7,884 nucleotides of DNA from JBEIJQ01 sp040380145 (GTDB lineage: Bacteria > Bacteroidota > Bacteroidia > Chitinophagales > Saprospiraceae), in assembly GCA_040380145.1 (NCBI GenBank), contig JBEIJQ010000141.1, forward strand, positions 1 through 7,884. Reading direction: 5' to 3'. Positions 1 to 7,189 of this stretch are shown one piece after another. The notes under the pieces were generated by a model. The model was not told where the DNA came from. It made no database searches and was given only the letters and a program-made list of their open reading frames with translations. A program made the translations under genes and the position numbers. Each line of letters begins with the position of its first letter. Positions within the stretch are counted from its first letter, which is position 1.

Positions 1-445
1 GGCGCGAAAAAAAACTCGATTTGCGGGGCAGCGTTTGGGCCTCGGATCAGCGCCGTTTGCCGCAAATCTTCAAACAAGTTTTTCGCTCAGGCCCGCTACC
101 AAAAGCCGCGCTGTCGGAATTTTCTCGAAGGCCGGCTGGGCCGTAAGAAGTTCTTACTCGTCGCTCTTTGATTTTCGAGGAGCTTCGGTGTGCCTTATGG
201 GCTGTATTTCAATTTTTTACAACCAGCAATCTCTAATGGCGGCCATTAGAGATTTTCCCCAATGACAATTTTGGGATGAAATACGGCTCGGCGGCCATCC
301 GCGCCGCTGGAAACCGGCTTGATCGGATCTGCCCAAAAAAGAAACTTTTGGGACAAACTTCGGGGCGTGGGGAACTTTTGGGCGGGGTGCTTGGGTTGAT
401 GGGCTTGCCACGACAAACCCAAACCAAAAAACTTTCCGAACTGCC
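1..445. other. Region without a convincing gene, upstream of the repeat protein
   Basis: I find no convincing gene here. The + strand frame starting at base 1 is open to a TGA at 169-171, but the 56 residues it would encode are rich in basic and Cys residues and resemble no family I know. It could be the tail of a gene cut by the window edge. The reading frame of the 446 gene is open back to a TGA at 320-322 but has no earlier ATG. The region holds a strong dyad (228-254), a weaker stem right after it (CCCAA at 258-262 with TTGGG at 271-275), and a direct repeat of AACTTTTGGG at 343-352 and 373-382. I see no clear TAnnTTTG promoter for the downstream gene. Confidence 0.5.
228..254. repeat. 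27-bp near-perfect inverted repeat (hairpin)
   Basis: The arms AATCTCTAATGGC and GCCATTAGAGATT are exact reverse complements around a single central G at 241. As a hairpin this gives a 12-bp stem with a CGG loop. The 3' arm runs into a short TTTT (253-256), too short for a typical intrinsic terminator, so a dispersed palindromic element or a protein-binding site is equally possible. It lies about 190 bases before the next gene. Confidence 0.75.
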
Positions 446-3196
446 ATGGAAGCGTGCACTTTTTTGAAGCAAAAGTACCCGAACCTCCACCTTTCGCCCG
501 AAGTCCAGGCCGCTCGCCGGCGCACGGAAAAGCGCACGGGCAAAAGACTGTCGGACCGGCCAGAGGAACTGATCCGAAACTATTTGGACCGCCTCGGGGA
601 GATCTCGAAACTGCTCCCCGAGGCGGGCATTTCGAAAAAGTTTTCGGTCGTCCAAAGGGTGCTCGAAAAACTGTTGGTCCGCCCCGGCAACATCCCCGCC
701 AAGGCGTTCGAATCCGATCTGAAACTGGCCGAACAGTACGGGCGGGGAAGGTTGAAAAAAACGCCCGAGTACATCGTGGCCAAGAGCAGGAATTTCATCC
801 GTGACCAAAAAAAATCGTTGGTTGATTGGATCGATTTCCTTTTTTCGTCCAACTTGACCCAACCCCTTTGGGTCAAATACTGGGTCTTCCGCTCTCTGTC
901 GGGCATGGGTGCCTACGATCCCCGCCTCGGGGTGTTCAACGAACGCACCGAGAGCACCTACGAGGCTTTCCCGTCGCTCGACAAAGACGCGGTGGCAAAG
1001 ATCATGGAGGCCGTTGTCCTGCGCGACCAGATCAAGCGCGCCTCGCCCGATTTTCCTTCGCACGGCCACTGTGTCGGAGCCTTGAAAAATCTGCTGAACG
1101 GCGACGCGGAATTCGAGCGGCTCCTCGAGGGATGCCATTTCGCCAAAATGTACGCCCGGCTGCTCGGCCACAACCAATGCTGGATTTCCCAAGCCCCTGC
1201 CAATATCGAGGGCGAATGGGTGAAGTACCCCCAAGACAGCGATCCGGAGATTCTCGTCAAAGCCATCCACGGTTTTCCGCTGGAGTGGTGCACCCGCAAC
1301 CACGCCGTGGCCGGCAACCACTTGGCCATGGGCGACTTTTGGGTGTATTTCACGACCCGGCACGACAACGACCTGCGCTATCCGCGCCTGGCCATCCGCA
1401 TGAACGGGAGCGACCGCGTGGAAGAGGCCCGGGGGACCGAAAAAAACCAGATCGTGGATGCGCACGCGATGCCCGTTTTGGAAGCCAAACTCAAGGAATT
1501 CGGCGAAAACGGCGATAGTTTCGCCAAAAAATACCGCCATGTGCGGACGCTGACGGCCATCACCGAAAAACACCGCAGCGGTCAATCCCTCTCCGCGGAA
1601 GACCTGCGCTTCCTCTACGAAGTGGACGAAACGATCGATACCTACCTGGATGTCATCGACCATCTCTGGGACGAAGTGTTGTGCTGCGACGACGACGACG
1701 AAGACGGATGGACGCCCCCCCCCAGCGATCCCCGGATAAATGAAATCCTCGCCGGACGCGACCGGCGCCAAGATCTGGCGGAAGTTTTCGCCTGCCGCCC
1801 AGAACAAATCGCGCTGTATCCCGGTGAGGCCCTCTTGGAAGGTGTGAAGTACTACAATGGGGATCTGGTGTTGGGAAACCGCTTTTCGCCCGTGGGCCTC
1901 CACCTGCCGGAAAGGATCGGCGGCAAGCTCGAACTGCCCGGACTGAAGACCTTGGACGGTCTGCAGCTTCCCAAATTCGTGGGCAAAGACCTGACCATCA
2001 ACGCCGTGGTGAGCCTCGAAGAAGTCGTTTTTCCCGAACATGTGGGCGGCAACCTCATCTTGAAAAAATTGGTCTGTGCCCAAAATATCCAAATGCCCCG
2101 TTATGTCGGCGGCAACATCCGGATGCCCTTGCTCCAACGGTACGGCAAAAAACTGGATCTGCCCGCGACCGTCGGCGGCGACATAGACCTCAACAGTCTG
2201 CCGGCGGCCGAAGGGCTTCGGTTTCCCGACCAACTCTTCGACGATATCTATCTCGGGCACCTCAAAACGGCCCGCGGCCTCCAGTTGCCCGCCAAATTGC
2301 ACGGCGTATTGAACCTCGACAAACTGTCCGACACCAAAGGACTCTCGCTGCCCCGCGATCTCAAAGGGCGCCTGTACCTCAACGGACTGAAAAACGGAAA
2401 AGGCCTCCGCCTGCCCAAACGGTTCAGCGGAACCCTCTACCTGAACGGCATCGTTTCCGCCAAAGAACTGGTTTTGCCCCGCAAGATAGACGGCAGCCTC
2501 CACCTGAGCGGCCTCCAAAGCGCTTCGGATCTCGTACTGCCCAGATCCATCACCGGCTTGCTATGTCTGTCGGGCCTCACATCGGCCAAAGGCCTCGAAC
2601 TGCCCCAAAAAATGACCGGCAAACTGGACCTGAGCGGGCTGACCAGTGCCAAGCACCTGAAGTTTCCCCGAAAAGTCTCCTGCGCCATCAGACTGGGGGG
2701 CCTCACCGACGCCAAAGGACTGGTTTTGCCCCGTATCGTCCGATCCAGTCTCGAACTTGGCGGCCTGACCAGCGCCAAAGGACTGAAACTGCCCCAAACG
2801 ATCACCGGTTGCCTCAATCTCGACGGGTTGACCGAACTGGAAAACTTCCGGTTCACGACGAAAGTCAACCGCACCATTTCCCTCAACGGATTGGTCATGG
2901 CCAAAAATGTGCAGTTCCCGACGGAATCAACGGGCTCGCTCCACCTGGAACGATTGGTCCAAGCCGAAAACATCGTCTTCCCCAAGGTGGTCCGGGGCGA
3001 CTTGTGCCTGGAAAACCTGTTGAAGATCCAAAACTCCACCTGGCCGCAAAAAGTACGGTCAGACCTCCGGTTGGACTCCATGATCGAGTTGGAAGGGTTC
3101 CAAATGCCCACAGACATAGGCGGAGCACTCTACTTCGGCCCCCACTCGGACTACAAGGGGAAACCCGGCGACGACGACTTCGATTTGCCCTTCTGA
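446..3196 (+). CDS. Large protein: unnamed WCT/GDFWVYF domain plus 20 leucine-rich-like repeats
   Basis: This is a 916-residue protein of unknown function. Residues about 40-250 are mostly helical with a W-rich patch (DWIDFLF, WVKYWVFRS near 127-150). Residues about 257-350 hold the most distinctive block: WVKYPQDSD (258-266), EWCT (280-283), GDFWVYF (296-302), PRLAIRM (313-319), EEARG (326-330) and NQ (334-335). A region with DLRFLYE (386-392), an acidic stretch (415-420) and DPRI (428-431) follows. Residues 485-905 are twenty 21-residue repeats, then an acidic tail ending DDDFDLPF. There is no signal peptide, membrane segment or sorting tail, so the product is probably cytosolic unless exported by an injection system. 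From memory, the central block matches uncharacterised proteins common in Patescibacteria, and it loosely resembles PcfJ-type domains. ATG 446 is the only ATG near the N-terminus. It has no Shine-Dalgarno sequence, so the exact start is uncertain. The gene appears to be alone. Confidence 0.85.
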   Translation: MEACTFLKQKYPNLHLSPEVQAARRRTEKRTGKRLSDRPEELIRNYLDRLGEISKLLPEAGISKKFSVVQRVLEKLLVRPGNIPAKAFESDLKLAEQYGRGRLKKTPEYIVAKSRNFIRDQKKSLVDWIDFLFSSNLTQPLWVKYWVFRSLSGMGAYDPRLGVFNERTESTYEAFPSLDKDAVAKIMEAVVLRDQIKRASPDFPSHGHCVGALKNLLNGDAEFERLLEGCHFAKMYARLLGHNQCWISQAPANIEGEWVKYPQDSDPEILVKAIHGFPLEWCTRNHAVAGNHLAMGDFWVYFTTRHDNDLRYPRLAIRMNGSDRVEEARGTEKNQIVDAHAMPVLEAKLKEFGENGDSFAKKYRHVRTLTAITEKHRSGQSLSAEDLRFLYEVDETIDTYLDVIDHLWDEVLCCDDDDEDGWTPPPSDPRINEILAGRDRRQDLAEVFACRPEQIALYPGEALLEGVKYYNGDLVLGNRFSPVGLHLPERIGGKLELPGLKTLDGLQLPKFVGKDLTINAVVSLEEVVFPEHVGGNLILKKLVCAQNIQMPRYVGGNIRMPLLQRYGKKLDLPATVGGDIDLNSLPAAEGLRFPDQLFDDIYLGHLKTARGLQLPAKLHGVLNLDKLSDTKGLSLPRDLKGRLYLNGLKNGKGLRLPKRFSGTLYLNGIVSAKELVLPRKIDGSLHLSGLQSASDLVLPRSITGLLCLSGLTSAKGLELPQKMTGKLDLSGLTSAKHLKFPRKVSCAIRLGGLTDAKGLVLPRIVRSSLELGGLTSAKGLKLPQTITGCLNLDGLTELENFRFTTKVNRTISLNGLVMAKNVQFPTESTGSLHLERLVQAENIVFPKVVRGDLCLENLLKIQNSTWPQKVRSDLRLDSMIELEGFQMPTDIGGALYFGPHSDYKGKPGDDDFDLPF
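1898..3160 (+). repeat. Twenty tandem 63-bp repeats coding a 21-residue leucine-rich-like motif
   Basis: Residues 485-905 of the 916-residue protein divide into twenty units of 21 residues, with one extra residue (K506-region unit 4 ends in KK before LDLP). The consensus is LxLP, four variable residues usually ending in G, then xLxLxGL, then xSAKG. Units 8-15 are the most regular (for example GLTSAKGLELP and GLTSAKGLKLP). The last five units are degenerate. Leu or Ile spacing is close to bacterial LRRs of the YopM/IpaH class, but Gly stands where those have Asn, so a solenoid of stacked short strands is a reasonable inference. Codons differ between units, so this is an old, selected array rather than a recent DNA expansion. 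Confidence 0.85.
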
Positions 3197-3393
3197 TCGT
3201 CCCTGGAAAACAGATTCGGGGAAACCATCGGCCGCGGAATCGGAAATCGCTCTAATACATTTGTTATTTGTTTTTTTTGAGAAAAAAAGAAAAAAACAGA
3301 AAAAAAACCGGAAACCGGGTTACTTCTGACCCCCAAAAAGGGATATTATAGGGAACCGTTTATTTTGCACACGTTTTTCCCTTGTTCATGCCC
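3197..3393. promoter_or_regulatory. A/T-rich intergenic region with possible promoter for the deacetylase gene
   Basis: TACATTTG at 3256-3263 matches the Bacteroidota -7 element TAnnTTTG, but there is no TTG at the expected distance upstream, so the promoter call is weak. Long T and A runs (3271-3307) follow and could pair. CCGG-AAA-CCGG at 3308-3318 forms a small hairpin which, read on the - strand, is followed directly by a run of T, so it could stop antisense transcription. There is no clear terminator for the upstream gene on the + strand. Confidence 0.3.
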
Positions 3394-4713
3394 ATGTTGG
3401 TGGTACACACTCCCCGGCCCACTCCGCGCACCGCGTATGCGCTGCATGCTGTTTTCGACAGCATATTGGGCGTGCCATGGCGTTTGGAGCCCTATCCAGC
3501 CGCTTTTGCCGCGTGCCCGGGCCCCAAGCTCCGGTACGCCGAAGAACCTCTCCAGAATTGCGACGCCGCTTGGACCAAAGCCGAAGGGCTGCTCGCCGAG
3601 CGGGGGATCCGAAAAACGATTTCCCCGCCCCATCCGACATGGGGCATCCCGGCGCAGTTCGTGACCGGAGGACCAGGGGAAAACGCCCTCGAGGCGGATG
3701 TTTTTTCCGCAGCCTTTTGGTGGCTGTCCCGCATGGAGGAACACAACACCTTCGAACCCGATGCCCACGGCCGCTTTCCGGCCGGCGCCTCTTGGGCCGC
3801 CCAAAACGGCTGCCTGCAACGACCGATGGTGGACCTCGCGGCCGCCGCATGGTGGGAAAACCTCCGCCAACGGTATCCCGAACTGCCCCCGCCGCGGAAC
3901 GGGACGAGCCTGCGACCCACCTACGACATCGACTACGCCTGGTCGTACCTCCACAAGGGCTGGGCCAGGAACCTGGGCGGAGCCGCGCGCGACCTGTTGG
4001 CCGGACAATGGTCGGCGCTGGGGGAACGGGCCGCCGTCTGTACCGGCTTTGCGCCCGACCCCTTCTATACCTTCGATTGGCTGGAAGCCCTGCACGCGGA
4101 AACCGGTCTGCGGCCTACTTTTTTTTGGCTCGTCGGCGATCGGGGGCCCCACGACAAGAACATTTCCCACCAAAAAACCGCGATGCGCCGCTTGATACGG
4201 CAGGTCGCCGAACGCCACGACATCGGGCTACACCCCTCCCACCGCAGTTTCGATCGGCCCGAACTTTTGGCGGTCGAGAAAAAACGCCTCGAGGACATCG
4301 CCGGCCGGCCCGTGCTGCGCAGCCGCCAACACTACCTGCGCCTGCGCTTCCCCGACACGCCCCGCCTGCTGCTCGAAAACGGCATCCGCGAGGATTGGTC
4401 GCTGGGATTCGCCGAACGGCCGGGATTCCGCGCCGGCACCGCCAGACCTTTTCCGTGGTACGACCTGTCGAAAGAATCCGCCACGGATCTCCTGTTGGTG
4501 CCGTTCCAGTCCATGGATGTCACTTACCGGACCTACCTCGGGCTGGACCCGGAGGCCGCCGAGCGCGAACAGGCCCGGCTATTGGACTCGCTCGGTCCGT
4601 TGGGGGGCGAACTGGTTAGCATTTGGCACAACAATTCTTTTTCGGAAAAAGAGCCGTGGATCGGTTGGCGCCAGGTCTATCGGCAATGGCTGCGGCATTT
4701 TTCGGCGCGTTAG
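3394..4713 (+). CDS. Polysaccharide deacetylase family protein with DUF7033-like N-terminus
   Basis: This 439-residue protein reads as a NodB-type carbohydrate esterase homologue, a family that removes acetyl groups from sugars. The N-terminal part (1-170) fits the DUF7033 type: ILGVPWR (24-30), the FWWLSRMEEH block (108-117) and DAHGRFPA (123-130). The catalytic-like part begins at PTYDIDYAW (175-183), where D178 and D180 would be the metal and base aspartates. GLHPSHRS (278-285) is motif 2, with H280 the likely metal ligand. RSRQHY (309-314) and GFRAGT (344-349) follow, and SIWHNNSF (409-416) holds the C-terminal catalytic-type His412. There is no signal peptide. The frame is open to TTG 3382 and ATG 3388, but I chose ATG 3394 because the family as I recall it begins ML[VI]-x-x-x-P. 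It lies 36 bases before yifB on the same strand, so an operon is likely. The substrate is unknown. Confidence 0.85.
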   Translation: MLVVHTPRPTPRTAYALHAVFDSILGVPWRLEPYPAAFAACPGPKLRYAEEPLQNCDAAWTKAEGLLAERGIRKTISPPHPTWGIPAQFVTGGPGENALEADVFSAAFWWLSRMEEHNTFEPDAHGRFPAGASWAAQNGCLQRPMVDLAAAAWWENLRQRYPELPPPRNGTSLRPTYDIDYAWSYLHKGWARNLGGAARDLLAGQWSALGERAAVCTGFAPDPFYTFDWLEALHAETGLRPTFFWLVGDRGPHDKNISHQKTAMRRLIRQVAERHDIGLHPSHRSFDRPELLAVEKKRLEDIAGRPVLRSRQHYLRLRFPDTPRLLLENGIREDWSLGFAERPGFRAGTARPFPWYDLSKESATDLLLVPFQSMDVTYRTYLGLDPEAAEREQARLLDSLGPLGGELVSIWHNNSFSEKEPWIGWRQVYRQWLRHFSAR

Positions 4714-4749
4714 TGTCCCCCTTATTTTTTTACCCAAAAACAAAAAATC
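4714..4749 (+). promoter_or_regulatory. A-rich translation leader of yifB
   Basis: The gap between the deacetylase stop and the yifB ATG carries no Shine-Dalgarno motif. It has a T-rich run (4722-4731), then CCCAAAAACAAAAAATC (4733-4749), which abuts the ATG. Bacteroidota are known to rely little on Shine-Dalgarno pairing and to favour A-rich sequence before the start. Nearly the same arrangement precedes the secreted-protein gene at 7734. Confidence 0.45.
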
Positions 4750-6306
4750 ATGTTGGTCAAAACCTACGGAAGCGCGGTCTTCGGCGTGGATGCCCGCACC
4801 ATCACCGTGGAGGTCATCACCGGCGGCGCGGTGGAGCAGGGCCGCCCCGGCTATTGCATGGTCGGATTGCCCGACAACGCCGTGCGCGAGGGCTATCTGC
4901 GCATGAGCGCGGCCCTGAAATCCGCGGATGTGCGCATCCCCCGCGTGATGATCACCGTCAACCTCGCCCCCGCCGACCTGCGCAAGGAAGGCTCCCACTT
5001 CGACCTCCCGCTGGCCATCGGCGTGATGGCGGCCAACGGACTCTTGCCCGAAGAACGCGTTGGCCAGTATGTGCTGATGGGCGAACTCTCGCTCGACGGC
5101 TCCCTGCGGCCCATCAAGGGAGCCTTGCCCATCGCCATCCAAGCGCGGCGCGAAAACTTCAAGGGTTTTATCCTGCCCAAGGCCAATGCCCGCGAAGCCG
5201 CGATCGTCAACAACCTCGAGGTGTACGGGGTGGAGCACCTGCGCGAGGTGATCGATTTTTTCCAAGGGTACGCCGAATTGAAACCCGTCCAAGTGGATAC
5301 CCGGGAGGAGTTCGCCTACCACCAGGCCAATTACGTGGACGATTTTTCCGACGTGAAAGGACAGGAAAACATCAAACGGGCTTTGGAAATCGCCGCCGCG
5401 GGCGGCCACAACGCCATCCTCATCGGGCCGCCCGGCGCTGGCAAGACGATGCTGGCCAAGCGCATGCCCACCATCCTGCCGCCGCTCTCGCTGCACGAAG
5501 CCCTCGAAACCACCAAGATCCACTCCGTCTCCGGACTGCTGCCCAGCAACGCCTCGCTGATCTCCAAAAGGCCGTTCCGCTCGCCGCACCACACGATTTC
5601 GGATGTGGCGCTTGTCGGCGGAGGCACCAATCCCCAGCCGGGCGAGATCTCGCTGTCCCACAACGGCGTCCTGTTCCTCGACGAACTGCCCGAATTCAAG
5701 CGCACCGTGCTGGAAGTGCTGCGCCAGCCGATGGAAGACCGAAAGGTGACCATTTCCCGCGCCAAGATATCGGTGGACTATCCCGCCAGTTTCATGCTGC
5801 TGGCCTCGATGAACCCCTGCCCGTGCGGATACTACAACCACCCCACCAAAGATTGCGTGTGCGGCCCGGGCGTGGTCAAAAAGTATCTCAACAAGATCTC
5901 CGGGCCCCTGCTCGACCGGATCGACCTGCATGTGGAGGTGACGCCCGTTTCGCACGAGCAACTCTACGATACCCGTCCCTCCGAAAAAAGCGGCGACATC
6001 CGCGAACGGGTCATCCGGGCCCGGCAGATCCAAGAAGAACGCTTCCTGTCCAACGAAGAAATCCACAGCAACGCCCAAATGAGCAGCCAATTGGTGAAGG
6101 AAATCTGCCGGATCGACTCCGCCGGACAACTCCTGCTCAAAACCGCGATGACGCGCCTGCAATTGTCGGCCCGGGCCTACGACCGCATCCTGAAAGTGGC
6201 CCGCACGGTGGCCGATCTGGCCGACAGCGAAGCGATCCGCATCGAACACCTCGCCGAGGCCATCCAATACCGCAGCCTCGACCGGGAAACCTGGGCCGGA
6301 GAATGA
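4750..6306 (+). CDS. yifB: YifB/ComM family Mg-chelatase-like AAA+ ATPase
   Basis: This 518-residue, full-length member of the YifB/ComM family is a cytosolic hexameric AAA+ ATPase. Vibrio ComM is a branch-migration helicase that helps integrate DNA during natural transformation, and that role here is inferred from the family. The N-terminal ChlI/Lon-like domain (about 5-175) starts MLVKTYGSAVFGVDA and contains VGLPDNAVREG (38-48) and MGELSLDGSLRPIKG (110-124). The Walker A motif is GPPGAGKT (226-233) and Walker B is VLFLDE (307-312). RSPHH (277-281) and the Cys cluster MNPCPCG...CVCG (354-372) are typical of the family and probably bind zinc. GPLLDRIDL (385-393) supplies a probable arginine finger. 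The C-terminal helical domain (about 410-510) ends in the usual AIQYRSLDR. No key residue is missing. It probably shares a transcript with the deacetylase gene upstream and faces the lipoprotein gene, with only 24 bases between the stops. Confidence 0.97.
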   Translation: MLVKTYGSAVFGVDARTITVEVITGGAVEQGRPGYCMVGLPDNAVREGYLRMSAALKSADVRIPRVMITVNLAPADLRKEGSHFDLPLAIGVMAANGLLPEERVGQYVLMGELSLDGSLRPIKGALPIAIQARRENFKGFILPKANAREAAIVNNLEVYGVEHLREVIDFFQGYAELKPVQVDTREEFAYHQANYVDDFSDVKGQENIKRALEIAAAGGHNAILIGPPGAGKTMLAKRMPTILPPLSLHEALETTKIHSVSGLLPSNASLISKRPFRSPHHTISDVALVGGGTNPQPGEISLSHNGVLFLDELPEFKRTVLEVLRQPMEDRKVTISRAKISVDYPASFMLLASMNPCPCGYYNHPTKDCVCGPGVVKKYLNKISGPLLDRIDLHVEVTPVSHEQLYDTRPSEKSGDIRERVIRARQIQEERFLSNEEIHSNAQMSSQLVKEICRIDSAGQLLLKTAMTRLQLSARAYDRILKVARTVADLADSEAIRIEHLAEAIQYRSLDRETWAGE

Positions 6307-6330
6307 CCCACGGCCCCACTCTCTGCCGGA

Positions 6331-7125
6331 TCAGTTGATCTGCACGGCAATGCGTTGATTGACACTGTTGTTGTACCCGTCCCACACCCACAGGAAAAAC
6401 GGGTAGGTGCCCGCCGACCAGTTGGCCGGGATCGAACAGGGGATGGAAAAGGAGCCCTGTACGCCCGTTCCCGCAGAAAATGCCCAAGTGCCCAGCGTTT
6501 GGCTGTCGCCGTTGGGCAAGCGGCAGCGGACCTCGGCGCGACCGAAATCCAGCGCGAAGTTGTCGAAGGCGGTGCCGGCGAACACCAAGGTGCTCCCCCG
6601 GGCCGCCGTGGCGGGCACCGCGGGCTCGGAAAGGACCGCCGACGGGGCGACCGTATCGGCCGCATTGGTCACCAGCAAGGTGTAGATGGGGTAGTTTTCC
6701 AGTTCGTTGCCCGCGGCGTCCAAGGCCAACAGCTCGAAGTGGTAAGTGCCCGCCGCCGCGTCCGCCGGCACGGCGAGGGCGCGCTCCACGGTGTCCGAAA
6801 GTCCGTCGAGGTTGCCGATCTCGGAAACCAGCCAAGCTTCGCTCAGATTACGGTGCCCGTGGCAATCGAAGTTGGAATGGATGCCGATTTTGTATTGGGC
6901 CAGGCCGTCGTTGTCGGAAAAAAAGAGGCGCATCCGCAGCGTGTCGCCGGACACCAATCGGATCACCCGATCGGCCTCCCAAACCCCGCAAACGGAATCG
7001 GAGACCGGCGCTGGCGAAAGTTGGTCCACCGACAAGGTCGGCGATTCTTTGTCACCAGTCGCACAACCCCAACCGAGCAGCAGCGAGCCGCCCACCAGCC
7101 ACATTGTCCAAAGGTTTCTTTTCAT
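6331..7125 (-). CDS. DUF4625-type lipoprotein with two Ig-like domains
   Basis: This is a 264-residue protein. The N-terminus MKRNLWTMWLVGGSLLLGWGC fits a lipoprotein signal with Cys21 as the lipidated residue, although Trp at -2 is an atypical lipobox. Residues about 28-154 match DUF4625 as I know it from Bacteroidota: DTLRMRLFFSDNDGL (61-75), QYKIGIHSNFD (77-87), CHGH (88-91) and a closing strand with LDAAGN (135-140). A second, similar domain begins at DTVAPSAVLSEP (157-168) and ends with WDGYNN (248-253). The H83/D87/C88/H89/H91 cluster looks able to bind metal, but that is inference. The frame is open 28 codons further upstream (to 7209), but the lipoprotein signal fixes the start at 7125. 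A palindromic operator candidate lies 37-51 bases upstream of it. The product is likely anchored in the outer or inner membrane and faces the periplasm or surface. Its function is unknown. Confidence 0.85.
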   Translation of the reverse strand: MKRNLWTMWLVGGSLLLGWGCATGDKESPTLSVDQLSPAPVSDSVCGVWEADRVIRLVSGDTLRMRLFFSDNDGLAQYKIGIHSNFDCHGHRNLSEAWLVSEIGNLDGLSDTVERALAVPADAAAGTYHFELLALDAAGNELENYPIYTLLVTNAADTVAPSAVLSEPAVPATAARGSTLVFAGTAFDNFALDFGRAEVRCRLPNGDSQTLGTWAFSAGTGVQGSFSIPCSIPANWSAGTYPFFLWVWDGYNNSVNQRIAVQIN

Positions 7126-7161
7126 CGGTCCGTTTATTTTTCCACAAAAAAACAATCTTCC

Positions 7162-7176
7162 TGCAACATTGTTGCA
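7162..7176. promoter_or_regulatory. Perfect 7-1-7 palindrome, candidate Fur-superfamily operator
   Basis: TGCAACA, a central T, then TGTTGCA form a perfect 15-bp inverted repeat in the divergent region between the lipoprotein gene and pntAb. The 7-1-7 geometry is that of Fur, Zur and PerR boxes, though this is not the classical Fur sequence. On the - strand it would overlap the expected transcription start of the lipoprotein gene, the usual place for a repressor. It lies upstream of the whole pntAb promoter. Confidence 0.55.
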
Positions 7177-7181
7177 TTTTC

Positions 7182-7189
7182 GAAAAATA
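7182..7189 (-). promoter_or_regulatory. Possible -7 element for the lipoprotein gene
   Basis: Read on the - strand, TATTTTTC matches the Bacteroidota TAnnTTTG element except for its last base. No TTG is seen at the expected distance upstream. A start of transcription about 7 bases downstream would fall in the palindrome at 7162-7176. This is a weak call. Confidence 0.25.

Noticed and set aside
35..265. A 76-codon + strand frame at the left edge
   Set aside because: It ends inside the palindrome region, has no initiation signal and no recognisable sequence, so I treat it as chance.
233..2518. A 761-codon open frame on the - strand opposite the 916-residue gene
   Set aside because: Its apparent repeats only mirror the 63-bp period of the + strand gene. 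The + strand product has clear hydrophobic repeat register and recognisable conserved blocks, while the - strand product is rich in Gln, Val and Phe with no family likeness.
1898..3160. Tandem 63-bp repeats as a possible CRISPR or minisatellite array
   Set aside because: There are no identical repeats separated by unique spacers. The periodicity is at the protein level and codons vary between units.
3382..3393. TTG 3382 or ATG 3388 as start of the deacetylase gene
   Set aside because: The family as I recall it starts at ML[VI]; ATG 3394 gives that directly and neither upstream choice has a better ribosome site.
4579..6267. A 562-codon open frame on the - strand across yifB
   Set aside because: yifB is an unmistakable full-length family member on the + strand; the antisense frame is open because of GC-rich codon use.
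4623..6338. A 571-codon + strand frame overlapping yifB
   Set aside because: It is a shifted frame over yifB, rich in Arg, Pro and Gly, with no motifs.
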